Below the pieces are notes generated by a model. The model was not told the origin of the DNA. It did not search any database and worked only from the letters and a program-made list of their open reading frames with translations. Both the position numbers and the translations under genes were made by a program. A stretch of 64,000 nucleotides of DNA from Sequoia sempervirens (Eukaryota > Streptophyta > Pinopsida > Cupressales > Cupressaceae). The stretch spans positions 210,425,394 through 210,489,393 of the forward strand of contig VDFB02358134.1 of assembly GCA_007258455.2 (NCBI GenBank), in the 5' to 3' direction. Each line of letters begins with the position of its first letter. The stretch's first letter is position 1. Below are positions 31,481-43,900 of this stretch, in pieces.

Positions 31481-34068
31481 TTCTATAGTACAAAGAGAAT
31501 GGGAATGCAAGATAGAGAATAAGAGAATGAAAGATTGAGTTCCAAAAATGAATGAGAGTGAATGAATAAAATTTTAATTATTTTTAATGAATAAATGCAT
31601 GAAAGAGGGTTCTTTTTAGGTGTTTCTACGACCACAGAGGCCTTACAATTCACAAGCAAGTGGAAGTGTAATGTCCCAATAGCCACAAAGTCAAGAATTT
31701 TGTCAGGATGATCATGTAGCGTGTACATTTCTATGCATCATAGAATTATCCCCAATAAAAAAAAATCAAAGATCAAAAGTGACAAGGTCAAGGAGGAATT
31801 TTAAGGTGAGGAAAAGGGGGATTTGCATTATTGTCTTTATTAGGTTTAGGTGAGGGTTATGTACTATGAAATTAAGTAGGGGCGTAATTTTATGACACTA
31901 CAACCACTAATCCTTAATAATAAATGAGGTGGAAAATTAATTATGAAACAAGTAACATTTTTCTATTATCAACAAAATAATTCCCATGATATTATCAATC
32001 CTTGAAGACATAGATTTGACTTACAATGAATTCAAAGATCACTCTAGTCTAAAACTATATATTGAATAAAGTGCATCCATTTTTAATATTGAGGTGAGTA
32101 GAGCTCTATGTTACATCAAATTCATTCTTATCAATTTACAATGATAAGTATCCTAACCTCACATATTTAATTTTTTATTTTGGCATTGATTTACACACAT
32201 TTATCATGACCTAAAAATAAGATAATTTTTAGAAAACCTTTGAATGAAGGTACTTCTTCATTTGAAGGCAATTGTGGGAACACCTTCAAACAACTTGGAG
32301 CCTTTGTTTGAAGAAATACCTTTGAACAAAGGTGTTTTCTAATTTTTCCCCCAACCATATAAATTTCTAGTTCACAAATCAGGCACCCTATTTTGGATTT
32401 ACCTTGCTAAGGATCCTACATGTTGATATATCTCATTCTAGGTATATTTGATAGTGAAGATTGTTTATGAGTCCAAGAGAAGCCTAATTTATCTTCAAGT
32501 ATTGTTGATATTTTGATTCAGAGTTATTCTAGTTCTAATTAATTCACAATTACCATTGGATCTCCTTTAGTGTGGATTTGTTTAAATTTAGATATCTTAC
32601 AAACTTGTAATCCCATGAATAATGCCTATTCCTTTGTCTTCTTATTAGTCCCATGGGTTATTTTTTAGAATAATCAAAGCATCTTACACTCCATAAAAAA
32701 ATCATATTTCCTTCCATAAAACCATAATAAAGCTTGTCATTCCTCTCATGACCTGAGATTGGTTGATATTCAGTATCACCCACTTTCCATACCTATATTA
32801 AATCCAATCCACTTGATCCTTTCCTCAATAACTAGTCTTATACCTAATTGGGGGAAATTCTTGACCAAGGTTCTTTAGATTGGATCCTTGACATCATAGT
32901 GGAGGATATATTGCATTGCTCACCATTATGATCGCTCTTCATAGTCGAGCTTCCATAATAAACTATCTATAATTCATAATAATATTTATACCCATCACTA
33001 TCCAATCTCCATAATAAATCCTCCATTGTTGAGACTAACACTTTGATCAAACACAAAGAAAACATATTGCATAATTCCAATCTTAGCAAATCATGAAACA
33101 ATAGGTTAACTATCAAACTAGCCTTCAAGACAAACCGATCAACTACCTATCTTCATTATCAATAATTTGTCTTATACAAGTTGTTGCATCATTGAAACTA
33201 GACTAAATAACTTATACAATATGTTTCATTCTTGGAACCAAACACGATCCTTAGAATCCTATCAAGAAAAATCCATATTTGGGAAGAAGAACTAAATTTT
33301 TGTTGACTTGTTTGGTCTAGTGAGTCTTATTTGTTATCTGATTTATTTTTTGTCATGTTCCTATGCTACTCGAGGATATCCATAAGTGATAAGAGGAGCG
33401 AAAATGGATCATGTTTTTTTTTTTTGGATTTATGTTTGTGATTTATCTTGAAAATATTGTTGGGGAAACTATGTTCATTTTGTGTGATTGGGTTCCATTT
33501 TCCATAATAAAAACATCCTATGCAAGTTAAAGGTCATCTAACGCTTTTGTGCATCAAGATTAACATGATTTATGTGTATTCCATCACATATTTTGACAGG
33601 GTTCTAATGTCACTAGTATAAGTCATGTTACTCCTTGTCTATAGTGTGTTTGTCTACACAAAGGGATAGCATTTAGCACCTTGGTCTTTCCATACCTCAA
33701 TTTAAGTTATCCATTTTGTAAAATAAAAAAAAATTATGATGATATTTATGCAAGTTAATGAAAGCTCAAATTATAACCTATCAACCCATTCCAATGTTGA
33801 TCTATTTCACTCAATTTTATGATATCAATTCTCTATGATCAATCAAGCTTATCCAGATATGATATTGATCAACCTAACCATTCTTCACTTAAATTACTAA
33901 CCTTTCCTTTTAGTTTGTTGGGAAATTCAATGCAATTTCCAAAATTTTCACGAAATTTATTGAGGGAGCACCATATTATCCCATTGTCACTAGAACACAT
34001 TGGGGTAGGACTTGAAACAATTTTTTTCTCAAATTGTCTTTGAAACAATGCTAAAAATCACATTGTCC
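31481..34068. other. Unassigned DNA, probably interior of a gypsy-type element
   Basis: No gene or domain is recognisable. Because the stretch ends in a polypurine tract and the start of an LTR, at least its right part is likely the 3' untranslated interior of a plus-strand LTR element. The open frame at 33819-34043 (+) has no known motif. Confidence 0.35.
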
Positions 34069-34780
34069 CAAAGAGGGGGGAAATGTAGACACTAAAAATT
34101 GTCTTGAGCTTGCAACGACATTTTCCTACTAATTTTCATCTACCCTAATTATTTAATTATATTAAGCCCCTTTCTTCTAACCCTAAATTTTTCTTTTCTT
34201 TATAATTAAATAATTTTATTTAATTAATTATATTAATTTTCCTCTATTTCCCTATTTCTTCTATGATTAAATAATTATCTTTAATTATTTAATCCCTAAT
34301 TTTGTTTACAATTAAATAAATATCTTTATTTATTTAATTACTTACATCATTTCTTCTACAATTAAATATATATTTTTATTTATTTAATTACCTAATCCCT
34401 AAATTCTTTTATAATTAAATAAATATTATTATTTATATATGGGTTAAAATAAATAGATTTATTTTATTTATTTTAATTTCACTTACCCTATTTCACTCTT
34501 CATTTAACTCTTACATCTTCCGCTTTTTGCTCCACTTTACTCACATTTTTATTTTCCCATCCACTTCTTCAATTTCCTTTTCCACTTAACTCTTTCATTT
34601 TGTTGTTTTCAAAATGGGCAACTTTCCTATGCACATCCTCTTAGTGGATCTCGTCCATCAATCTTCTATAACATCTCGACCATTGATCGATATTGCATCC
34701 CTTATATATTTATATACTCTCATATGATTTCAAGGCTAACCACAAACTTCAAATTCTCACAGGGTAAACACACAAATTTG
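34069..34780 (+). mobile_element. Polypurine tract and start of a gypsy-type LTR
   Basis: AAAGAGGGGGGAAA at 34070-34083 is followed directly by TGTAGACACTAAAAATTG. The TGTAGACA start matches the LTR of the 15-kb element read on its own strand, and both LTRs continue into TTTAATTA-rich sequence, so the families are probably related. The right end is not found; fold-back DNA begins near 34781. This would be a 3' LTR, full or truncated. Confidence 0.6.
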
Positions 34781-37700
34781 ATTTACAATTTGAGTGAGGA
34801 AGGAAAAGTGGCAAAAAATGACCCCATACCAAAAATTTTGGTTTTTGGGATTCAAATGAGGTCTTTGGTTGGAGAAACCAAAAAAGGGTTTGAATGAACC
34901 CCGGTTCATGTGAACTAGTTAAATGCAAAGTGGATCCTATCTCGCCAAGAAAAAAATGAAAACCCCTTTTTGAAAGGGGGTTTGCTAGAACCACCCTAAC
35001 TCTAGTGAACCCCCCTTTTCCCACCTCCCTACTCTCTAGCACAAAAAAAATCCAGAATTTTTTCCCTTCGAAGCTCGGGTTGAGGATCAAAATGGAGACT
35101 TTCTGAACCCAACTGGAATCAGGTAGTCCTCGAAACAAGCTACCCAACGAATATAATTTTAATATGTTTTGGTTTTATTATGTATTTGTTGTTTTAGTTT
35201 TATTAAACATAGATTTTTCATTGAAAATGAAGGTCTTTGTTCTACACATGTGGAAAAATAGAAAATTATCAAAAAATATTTTTTAAAAATATGTGTGTGC
35301 ACCAGATATTGAAGTCATTGATCCAACAAAAAAAGTTACGCATTATACAGTCACGCTATGTTTGAATTGTAATTGGTTTGACTTCGAAACTTGATTAAAG
35401 AAAAAATGTTAAAAAAAAAACTATCTAACCAAGTGGAAGCACTATATATTGGAGTTAAAGATCTAAATTCAAAAGAATTAGAATTTTATCCTTCATAGAA
35501 AAAAATTAGGTGTTATATGATGTGCGTCACTTTTTTAAAATGATGTTTTCTAAAAAAAACTAGTTTTCATGGGAGATGGAAAAAGAACTGCAATCTAATT
35601 CCAAAAAAATTGAAAAATATATTTTTAGAATCTATAGACAAAATGTGACGGACTCTAGTTTGCATCATCTTCAAACTCCTCATGGTTTAGCTACTATAGG
35701 TTCCCAAATGTGAAGATTTAGTTAAAAAAAATGATTTCAGTTTCCAGTTTGGCCAAAAATTGTAAACCACTATTATGGGATCACCCCATAGTCATTATCA
35801 TCTCGAGCTTATTGTAATTGTGCACATAAGAGAAACAACAACAATTCAAAATTTGAATATTGAGAAGCACAATGGAGACTATGAACCAACAAGGTTGCTA
35901 GAAGGTATAATGTTTGGTTTGATTCTTATATTTCTTGCATTTCCCTTTTTGTACTTCATTGATAGTTTAGAATCATTTTCTTCAATATAATAGTTTCTTT
36001 GGTTGCAATTATTGATTTATTGATGTAGGAGCATCCATGACCATCAAAAATCTTGTGTCAACCCAAAATATTTCCTTACTTTTTTTTTCTTTTTTTTTAC
36101 AATAAGGGCTAATGTGTGGAGAATTAATCATCTTAATTTCTAAATATTGTAATTTTCCCCTATGATAATTTGTAATTGTAATTTTGGAGGTGAATTTAAT
36201 TTTGTAAATGTTTCTAGAGAAACCTAGAGGAATATTCCATCCTAGGAATCCATTTCAAGATGGGGACCACTCATCAATGTGTCCTTGCATGTTGATTGGT
36301 ATGATTTACATTCTTGAATGTTGGAGTGCCCAAGTTTGCATTTCGGTGCATGTTCTTTCATGGATTTTTCGAAGCTATCAGAGACTAATGAAGCACACTG
36401 GATTGACCAAATTTCATTGGCCATGGTTTAGGTACCCATGTGAAGGCCATGAGAGCATTGAGTAATATTTTTATTATTTTATGATTTATTCTCCAAATGA
36501 GGTGTTGGTTTTCCGAGGAGGTGTTTTGCTTATGGTTTTGGAAAACCATAGTGGGTTTTCTCATTCACAAGTCTATATATTCAAGAATTATAATTTGGGA
36601 AGATGGATTTGGGAGTTTCTATAGGTTGAGATGGGGAGATTTTATCATATTGAAGAGAGGATTTGAAGAATCCATTGTTGCAAAATTCTATTTGCATATA
36701 GCCCATCTTTTAGAGTGGGCTCCACATTTTGAGAGGTACTGAATTAGTGAAGTCCATGTGAAAGGAGCTTGATAGATTAAATAAAAGAAGGGTTGGAAGA
36801 GACCAATAAGACATTTTTTTTGTAGGTTTGAACGGGTGATCCCACAATAGTGGTTCATAATTTTTGGCCAAACTAGACACTAATTTTTTTTAACTAAATC
36901 TTCACTTTCAGGCATCTATAGTGGCTAAAAAATGAAGAATTTGAAGATGATGCAAACTAGAGTTTTGTGACATTTTGTCTGTAGATTATAGATATATTTT
37001 TTTATAAAATATTTGGAATCAGTTTGCACTTCTTTTTCCATCTCTCTCCAAAACTAGTTTTTTTCCAAAAATAACATTTTTAAAAAGTGATGCTCACCGT
37101 ATAACACATAACTTATTTTCCATGAAGGATAAAATTCTAATTCCTTCAAATTTAGATTCGTAACTTTGATATCTAGTGATTCCACTTGGTTGGATATATT
37201 TTTATTGAATATATTTTCTTTAATCAAGCTTTAAAGTCAAACCAACTACAATTTAGACATACTATGACTGTATAACGCGTAACTCTTTTTGTATGTATCA
37301 AAATTCAAATTTCTTTTGTTGGATCAAGGACTTCAATATTTGGTGCACTCGTATTTTTCAATTTTTTTTTTTTGATAATCTACTATTTTTCCATATGTGC
37401 AAAACAAAGATCTTGGGTTTTGGTGAAAAACCTATGTTTAATAAAACTGAAAAAACAAATACATAATAAAACTAAAACATATTAAAATTATATTTTTTGG
37501 ATAGCTTGTTTTGAGGGATACCTAATTCTAGTTGGGTTTGTGAAGTCTCGACCATTTTCGTCTTCAACCTGAGCTCCGAAGTGCAAAACTTTAGATTTTT
37601 TGTGTCTCAGGGGGGATGAGGGATAAGGGGGTTTCGAACAAACCCCTAGGGGTTCAAACGAAAAACCCTTCAATAAGGGATTTTGTTTGGTTTTTGGGTG

Positions 37701-37813
37701 GAAAAGAATTTAAAGGGTTCACTTGAATCAGTAGGTTCGTACGAACCCCTAAAATCAAGTTTTTGCCATGGGGTCCTTTTTTGTGAGTTTTCCTTCCTCG
37801 CTTGAATTGTAAA
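34781..37813. repeat. Fold-back structure with arms of about 1 kb
   Basis: The left arm (34781-35787) and right arm (36834-37813) are inverted copies, clearly diverged. Matching landmarks include TTTACAATTTGAGTGAGG at the outer left against CCTCGCTTGAATTGTAAA at the outer right. At the inner ends CCACTATTATGGGATCACCC matches GGGTGATCCCACAATAGTGG. The GGTTTTATTATGTATTTGTT region of the left arm also has its counterpart near 37450. The interior (35788-36833) has small frames only (36208-36465, 36497-36742 plus) with no known domain. It could be a Mutator-like or fold-back DNA transposon, or two head-to-head copies of a repeat. Confidence 0.75.
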
Positions 37814-38219
37814 CCACTATAGTGGCTTCACCTGAAGGTGTTTGAACAAAAAATAGACTTCAAGGTTGCAGGTTTGTTGCAGCAATGATTTCGATTGAGG
37901 ATTTTAGGTCAAGAAGGAGCTAGAAGCTTGTGAAAGAAGTTGGATTTAAGGAGACTATTTGTGCACTAATATTTTCTATTGTAAATCATATTTGTATCAG
38001 TTTTGTAATGGTTTTCATCAGCCCACATAGTTGCAAAACAATATTTTTAGAAATGCTTTGTTGTTATGTAATTGAAGGAGAATTTGAATGAGAAGACAAG
38101 ACATTTATTGCAACTTTTTTGTGTTATTTTATGTATTTTCTAAGTGCACGGTTTTTTCTTGTGAGTTTATGATAGAGGGTTAGTTTTCCTTTTCATTGTT
38201 TATACTTTGATTTAGATTT
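37814..38219. other. Unassigned spacer
   Basis: I see no gene. The sequence directly outside the fold-back arm includes a second GTAAACCACTATAGTGG word related to the inner end of the left arm. Confidence 0.4.
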
Positions 38220-39950
38220 CTAGTCTTATAGGAAGCATTAGAGTGAAAGAGATTTTAGAGGTGATATATGGTGATGTGTTTGATCTTTTGGATATCACAC
38301 CCATTAGTAAGTATCTATACTATGTATTATTAACTAATGATCATTATAAGTACTTGTGGGAATATTTTCTGAGGAGAATCTTCTAAGATTTTTCTTAATT
38401 TTAAGGTGTTTAGAGCTTTTTCTTAGAATCAAACTAGTAAGAGATCAAGGTAATAATGATAGATAATTCTTGTGTTTTTTTCTCAAAGAATTTTTTCATA
38501 CTCTTTAAGCATATTATAATTATGAAGAAAATAAAAATTCTATAGACACCACAAAAAATTGAGTGGTAGAGAGGTTAAATATTATTTCCTTAGATTAGGC
38601 TAGAAATGTGTTCAATAGTGATGTCTAGCACATAAGTTATCAAATGAGGCAATTAACACCACATGAGACCTAAAGTACAGGTATTTTATCTCTATACCAA
38701 AAAACTAGCTATCATATGAAATGTAGATTGGAAGAAGACCAATTGTGACACATTTGAGATTCTTTGGTTGTGAGACATTTTCTTAGGTGCTAAAGGATCT
38801 ATACTAAGTTATATTTCAAGGTTAAAAGGTGTGCTTTCACTAGTTATGGTGTATAGATTCTATAAGCTATGGACTTGAGAAACTTTGAAGATTTTGTACT
38901 CAAGGGATTTACATTTAGAGAAATTAGAGTCTTGACCAATGAAGAATATTTAAAGGAGAATAAGAGGGAAAAGTTGCATACTGAAAAAGAAAAAGAATTG
39001 GAGAATAAAAATATATTTGAAATCAAAGAGAAAAGTTGCCATAATATTTTGGGAGAAGAGAGGCAAGCACATCTAGCAAAAAATTGAAGAAGAATAAAGT
39101 ACATAATTAGTAGGAATTTTTTTGTTGGTAGCTATATAAATGTCTACAAGGTAGTGGAGATCTGTTGAGAAGTATAATCCACTACATTTTATTGTTATTT
39201 TTTCTCTTACTTATAACAATTGTGAACCAAGCTTTGTGGAAGAGATTCTTACTTTGAAATGGAGAAAATTGTATTAAAATAATGTCATGGATGAGGAGAT
39301 GATGACATTGAAATAGTGTAAGACTTGGAATTTGGTGGATTTTCTTGATGACAAGTAACCCATTTGATGCAAGTGGGTATTAAAAAAAAATTTCAAAACA
39401 AATTGATCACTTGACTAACTTACAAGGAATGGTTAGTGGTATAGGGTTATTGCTAGGTTGAGGGAATAGACTTCAATGAGATATTTTCTCCTATTGCTAA
39501 GTTAAGTTCTATTGGGATGTTGTTCCATATTATTGTTGAACTTGATATCTATTATTATGATTCTTGATTTAGAGATTGATCAAGTGGATGCCAAGACAAC
39601 ATTCTTACATGGAAAATTAGAGGAGGAAATATACCTAAAATAATTTGCATGACTCAAGGTGAAAGATAAAGACAAATAGGTTTGCGAGAAAAAATAGTGA
39701 CTACATGGATTAGGGCAATCTCCATGTATGTGAAACCAAAAAGTTGGCACATGTTGGAATTGCAAGTTATAAGTGATCTTGATCATTGTGTGCATTAGCA
39801 ATATCTAAAACTTAAAACTCAATTGTCTAGTAAGTTTGACATTAGAGATTTTTGATTTGATAGATACATACTTAAAATTTCTATAAAATTTACCAATCAT
39901 ATCTAAAACTTTCTTATGGTTGCAACAAATAAGACTAAAAACTCAAAATA
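38220..39950 (+). pseudogene. Decayed copia integrase and reverse transcriptase
   Basis: Plus-strand frames give ISKYLYYVLLTNDHYKYLWE near 38305-38365, which resembles the copia integrase start (SxYFLTFTDDYSR..WVYF). Further on come KTWNLVDFLDDK (39325), CKWVLKKNFK (39370), KLSSIGMLF-like text (39500), DLEIDQVDAKTTFLHGKLEE-like text in mixed frames (39560-39620) and KVKDKDK (39660). These are ordered blocks of copia RT. Many frameshifts and stops break them. The YVDD catalytic box is not reached. The 72-codon frame at 38869-39087, rich in Glu and Lys, lies between the two and is unexplained. Confidence 0.7.
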
Positions 39951-40989
39951 AAACTAGTTTCCACCCATATAAGAAAAAATCTAAAAATAATAATAATAAT
40001 TAACGGCAACATTTATCACTTACAACAAATGGGATTTCACAGTCCATGTTCACAAAATCAAATAATAAAAAAATGATCATAAAAGAATAAATCATGACTA
40101 TTAATGTTTTGAGTTTTATCTTTTTGATAACATAAGTGAAATATAAAGATTTTTTTGAAAAAATAAATCAAATAATATTTTTTAAAAAAAAATAGGGATA
40201 ATAAAACCAAATAATAAAAAAACAATTATAAAAGAATAAATTATGATTGTTTAATATTTTAAATTTTATATTTTGATAACATAATTAAAAATAATGATTA
40301 TATATATATATATACACTTAACCATAATACCCTCAATCCTTGCAACCTACAATTTAATAGACTTGCCCTCTTTAATATAAAGGAAATACACAAAATAAAA
40401 CAGAACAAAACAATAAAATGCTAGAATTTCTTACTCATTACAAACTGCTATCTATCTATTAATTCAAAACCAGATTTAAAAAGCTAACCTCTACGAATCA
40501 GCTCTCTCCTATTTTTTTAAGGAACAAACACCAAAATCAACTCCTAGATTGACTCCAAAGACTATTACAGAACAGCAAACTAAAACAGAAAAGTTGAACT
40601 CCTAAATTAACTCCTAGAGTAATTGCTAAGCGAACAACAGATCAGCTACCGTTGCATCAAATCATAATAAACTAATTTTACCCTTAGGCATGAATACAAT
40701 AAAGCATTCACTTTAAGGGGAATAGGTTGCCATTTCATTAATTTACCTGGGATTTGAAAAGTAAATTTTTTCAAAGTTTGATTTCCAAGTTTGGCCATTT
40801 CTAATTATGAATAATTTCAGAGTTGCCGCGTTGCTGTACATAATTCGTTGCATTGAGTTAGATCTCGCTCATAAAGCCGGTCGTTTCGTATTTCACTTTT
40901 CTTGTTCTGCTGCAGTCCTATCGTCTGTTTAATATCTCAATTGGCTTAACCTTCTGCGTTTGTGCAATCTCTTTCTATTTTCAAAGAAG
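39951..40989 (+). promoter_or_regulatory. Upstream region of the large GTPase gene
   Basis: About 1 kb separates the copia relic from the start codon. Most is AT-rich and holds a (TA)8 run at about 40297-40312. From about 40820 the composition becomes more balanced and pyrimidine-rich, as in a plant 5' leader, so transcription probably starts there. I find no convincing TATA box within 50 bp of that point. Confidence 0.4.
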
Positions 40990-43900
40990 ATGAGTATGGG
41001 GATCGTAACGGTCGTGGAGGAGGGGATGGCTTCGACTCTGTCCGGTGGAGCGGGGGAGGCGGGTTGTACGTTTGAATCTCTTGAATCTAATGCCAATCTG
41101 TTTCGGGTTATGCGCCTTGTCCCTGATAAGCAAGATTATAGCTTTGTTGAAAAGGTTCAGCTTCCAGAAGCTGAAATTGTAGGACTGTGTAATACGCTTG
41201 TGCCTGCATCTGCTTCCGCTTACTCAGGTGATCCGCCACAAATCCGTATCAACTTCGACGCATTAAACCAGCTACACTTTCCTGCTGTCGGATTTTATGG
41301 AGATAAGAAGACAATGGTTCAGGTTTTCCGCAAAGCATGCTTGATTCATGAGTCAGTTCTTGCAAAGATGGAGGACACAAGGTTTGAGCCTGGATTTTAT
41401 GTCAGTATCCCTCAAGAAGCAGCTGGTGTTTTGATTGCATTCTACTGGCATGAAGGTGAGCATCTGAAGGAAGCCTGTAGAAAGGACATGTCATGCAATT
41501 TCATTAGGTATCTGGTTGAGCTCTGTCAGTGCGTTCATATTTGTCTTGGAGGGAACTATCCTTTCAACGCCTTGGCCGCTTCTTCCATAAACACATGCTC
41601 TAGAGCCAAGCGTACAAGAACAATCCAAGTAACTAGTGTGAAGAACTCTGAGAATGACTTGGAGTTGCTGCCTGGATTTAAAGTTAGCATAGATCCAGCT
41701 GTTCAGACTCAGAAATTCTGGCCAGCACAGAATGCAATTATGGCTACTGTATGCAATGACAGTAGCGCCTTATTCTGCGAGGGATATTACCGCTGCTGTC
41801 TCCTGACAAGAGACTACAGAGTTTCCACAAGAACGAGAACACGAACCCAAGCAGTAACCGTTGCAGCTTCCGAGCTTGGCAATATGCTCCGAGATTGGTC
41901 GTTGGTATCGACTGTTGATTACACTAGGCTGAAAAACAAGGAGTTTATCAGTCTCCTTGAATGTTGTCAGCCATGGGAGTATGAGGAATACTGCTTGTTG
42001 AAAGACTCTTTCACGGAGTCTGCACAAGCCGAGGAAATAAAGAAGAGATGCTTTCTGAAAGTTCTTCCAGTGTTTTGCAGTCATGTTTTCCTTTTCATGG
42101 GCGGCGAATGCAGTGGAACACAGGATAAAAATTCATCTACTAATTCAGATAATACAAGTGATTCGCTTTCCAACACCGTCACTGCCAGGTTTGATCAATT
42201 CCATAGAGAGCTCTCAATGTTCTTAACAGGGGAGAATGGTCCTCACAAGGTGCTGATAATTGGATCAGATATAGAGTTTACCTGCAATGATGCCCAGCAC
42301 ATAATTACTGTAGAAAGCCTGGTCAAAGGGAAGGGAACACCGCTGTATATCCGGTATGGAGAAGAAGTAAACGTCAACTGCTCTGCACAATGCTGCTGCT
42401 CCAGTAAAATCAATGGAAAGGCAAAGTTTGTACGGCTTACCAAGGATCATAGAAGCTTCCCACTTTCAGGTGAGAAAGTTAAAATTATATACTCTCCTAC
42501 TTCTGTTAAGGCTGGTGATCATCCCAAGGTATCAAAACTTGAAGTATACATTAGAAGTGTTAATAATAATTCTTCTCTTTCTGCAATTCGGAAATGGGTA
42601 GAAATCATGGTACCAAACGAACTGAAAAGCCTTGAAAGAAATATTATTTTCACCGCCTTCTTATTGACCTGTGACGAGCATATGGCCCTTGAGTTCATGG
42701 AGAACCATTTGACAACTTACAACACAGAAAGCCTGCCAACTGAGATTCGAAGCATGTATGAAAAGTTCTCAATCCATAACCCTACCCAACCCACAATCGA
42801 TCAAGCAGCCCTCTTATCTCATGATACGATCAAAACTGTGTGTTGTGAAGTGTATAAGAGCCAAGAGCTTATCTTTTGGCAAAACATAGCAAAAGAGCTC
42901 TCAGTTAGTGTGTCCAAACAGAAGGTAAAAATCAAGAAAGAAATCAAGGAGCAATTTAAACAAACTGAAGACAGATTTTTACAACAATTGAAGGAGAAGT
43001 TTTCAATCCATTCAAAAGAGAACTTAGAAACCAGGTATGTTGAGGAAGTGATCATTAAACGTCCCTCTTATTTAATGAGCATCTTTTCTACTGAGCAGAG
43101 TCATCAGGCCGAGCTGAAAGTCTGCGTTGAGGAGCGCGACTTTGATATTGTATGGAAAGCACAAGAGGTAATTCCGATGAAAAAGGAAATGAGTGAATCA
43201 ATCAGCAACCCTACGCGTCCGATTGTACCCGCATGCGGCCAGACGGTTGAATTAGTGGCCATGGATCCCAACATCCTCTGTTTGATTAAAGTTGTTCTTC
43301 TCAAGTCTGGAGAATTGGTTCTGTTTATTCACAACTTCAGAGATTCCTACCTTGAACTCTGCCGTTGTCCAAGACTGGGTTCCAATTTATACAAAATTGC
43401 TACATTCAAGAGGGGATTTGATTTGTTGTCCGTCGATGAAGCTACCCGAGTTGTGGCTTTCTACGATAGAGACAAGTTCAAGATTGTAATATATAAGTTT
43501 GATGATTCGTTTAAGAAGCTCTATCCCGCTGGAGTAGAGGTTCAGTTGGACAAATATAAAGGGAGCAAGATCATAACTTGGATGCATTTAATTCCAGGGA
43601 AAATGGAGTTGCTGTTAGTTGATGACACGAACAGAGCAAGGGTAGTAGAAATCCAACAGAAGCCATTGATGAAGCCTAAATTCTTTTTTCTTTCTCCGTC
43701 CCAGTCTCTAACAAAAGCATGCATTTCTATTGATGGTTTTTTCTTCATTGTCTTTAGCAAATGCCAAAGCTCTGGCAATGCTGAAATTTCGCCAGAGAGA
43801 CAAGGGTCAAGCCATGGGCTCGTATTGGAAATTTTTGGTTTGGGTGATACCTTAAGTCACTTGAAAGCCATCGAAATCAAAGAGGATGAAAGTTTTGTTT

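Noticed and set aside
40960..40989. Ten extra codons before ATG 40990 in the large GTPase frame
   Set aside because: They begin with TTG, not ATG. A plant nuclear gene would start at ATG 40990 or 40996.
41770..43778. Several minus-strand and alternative-frame ORFs inside the large GTPase exon
   Set aside because: They are shadows of a long conserved frame and have no independent motif.
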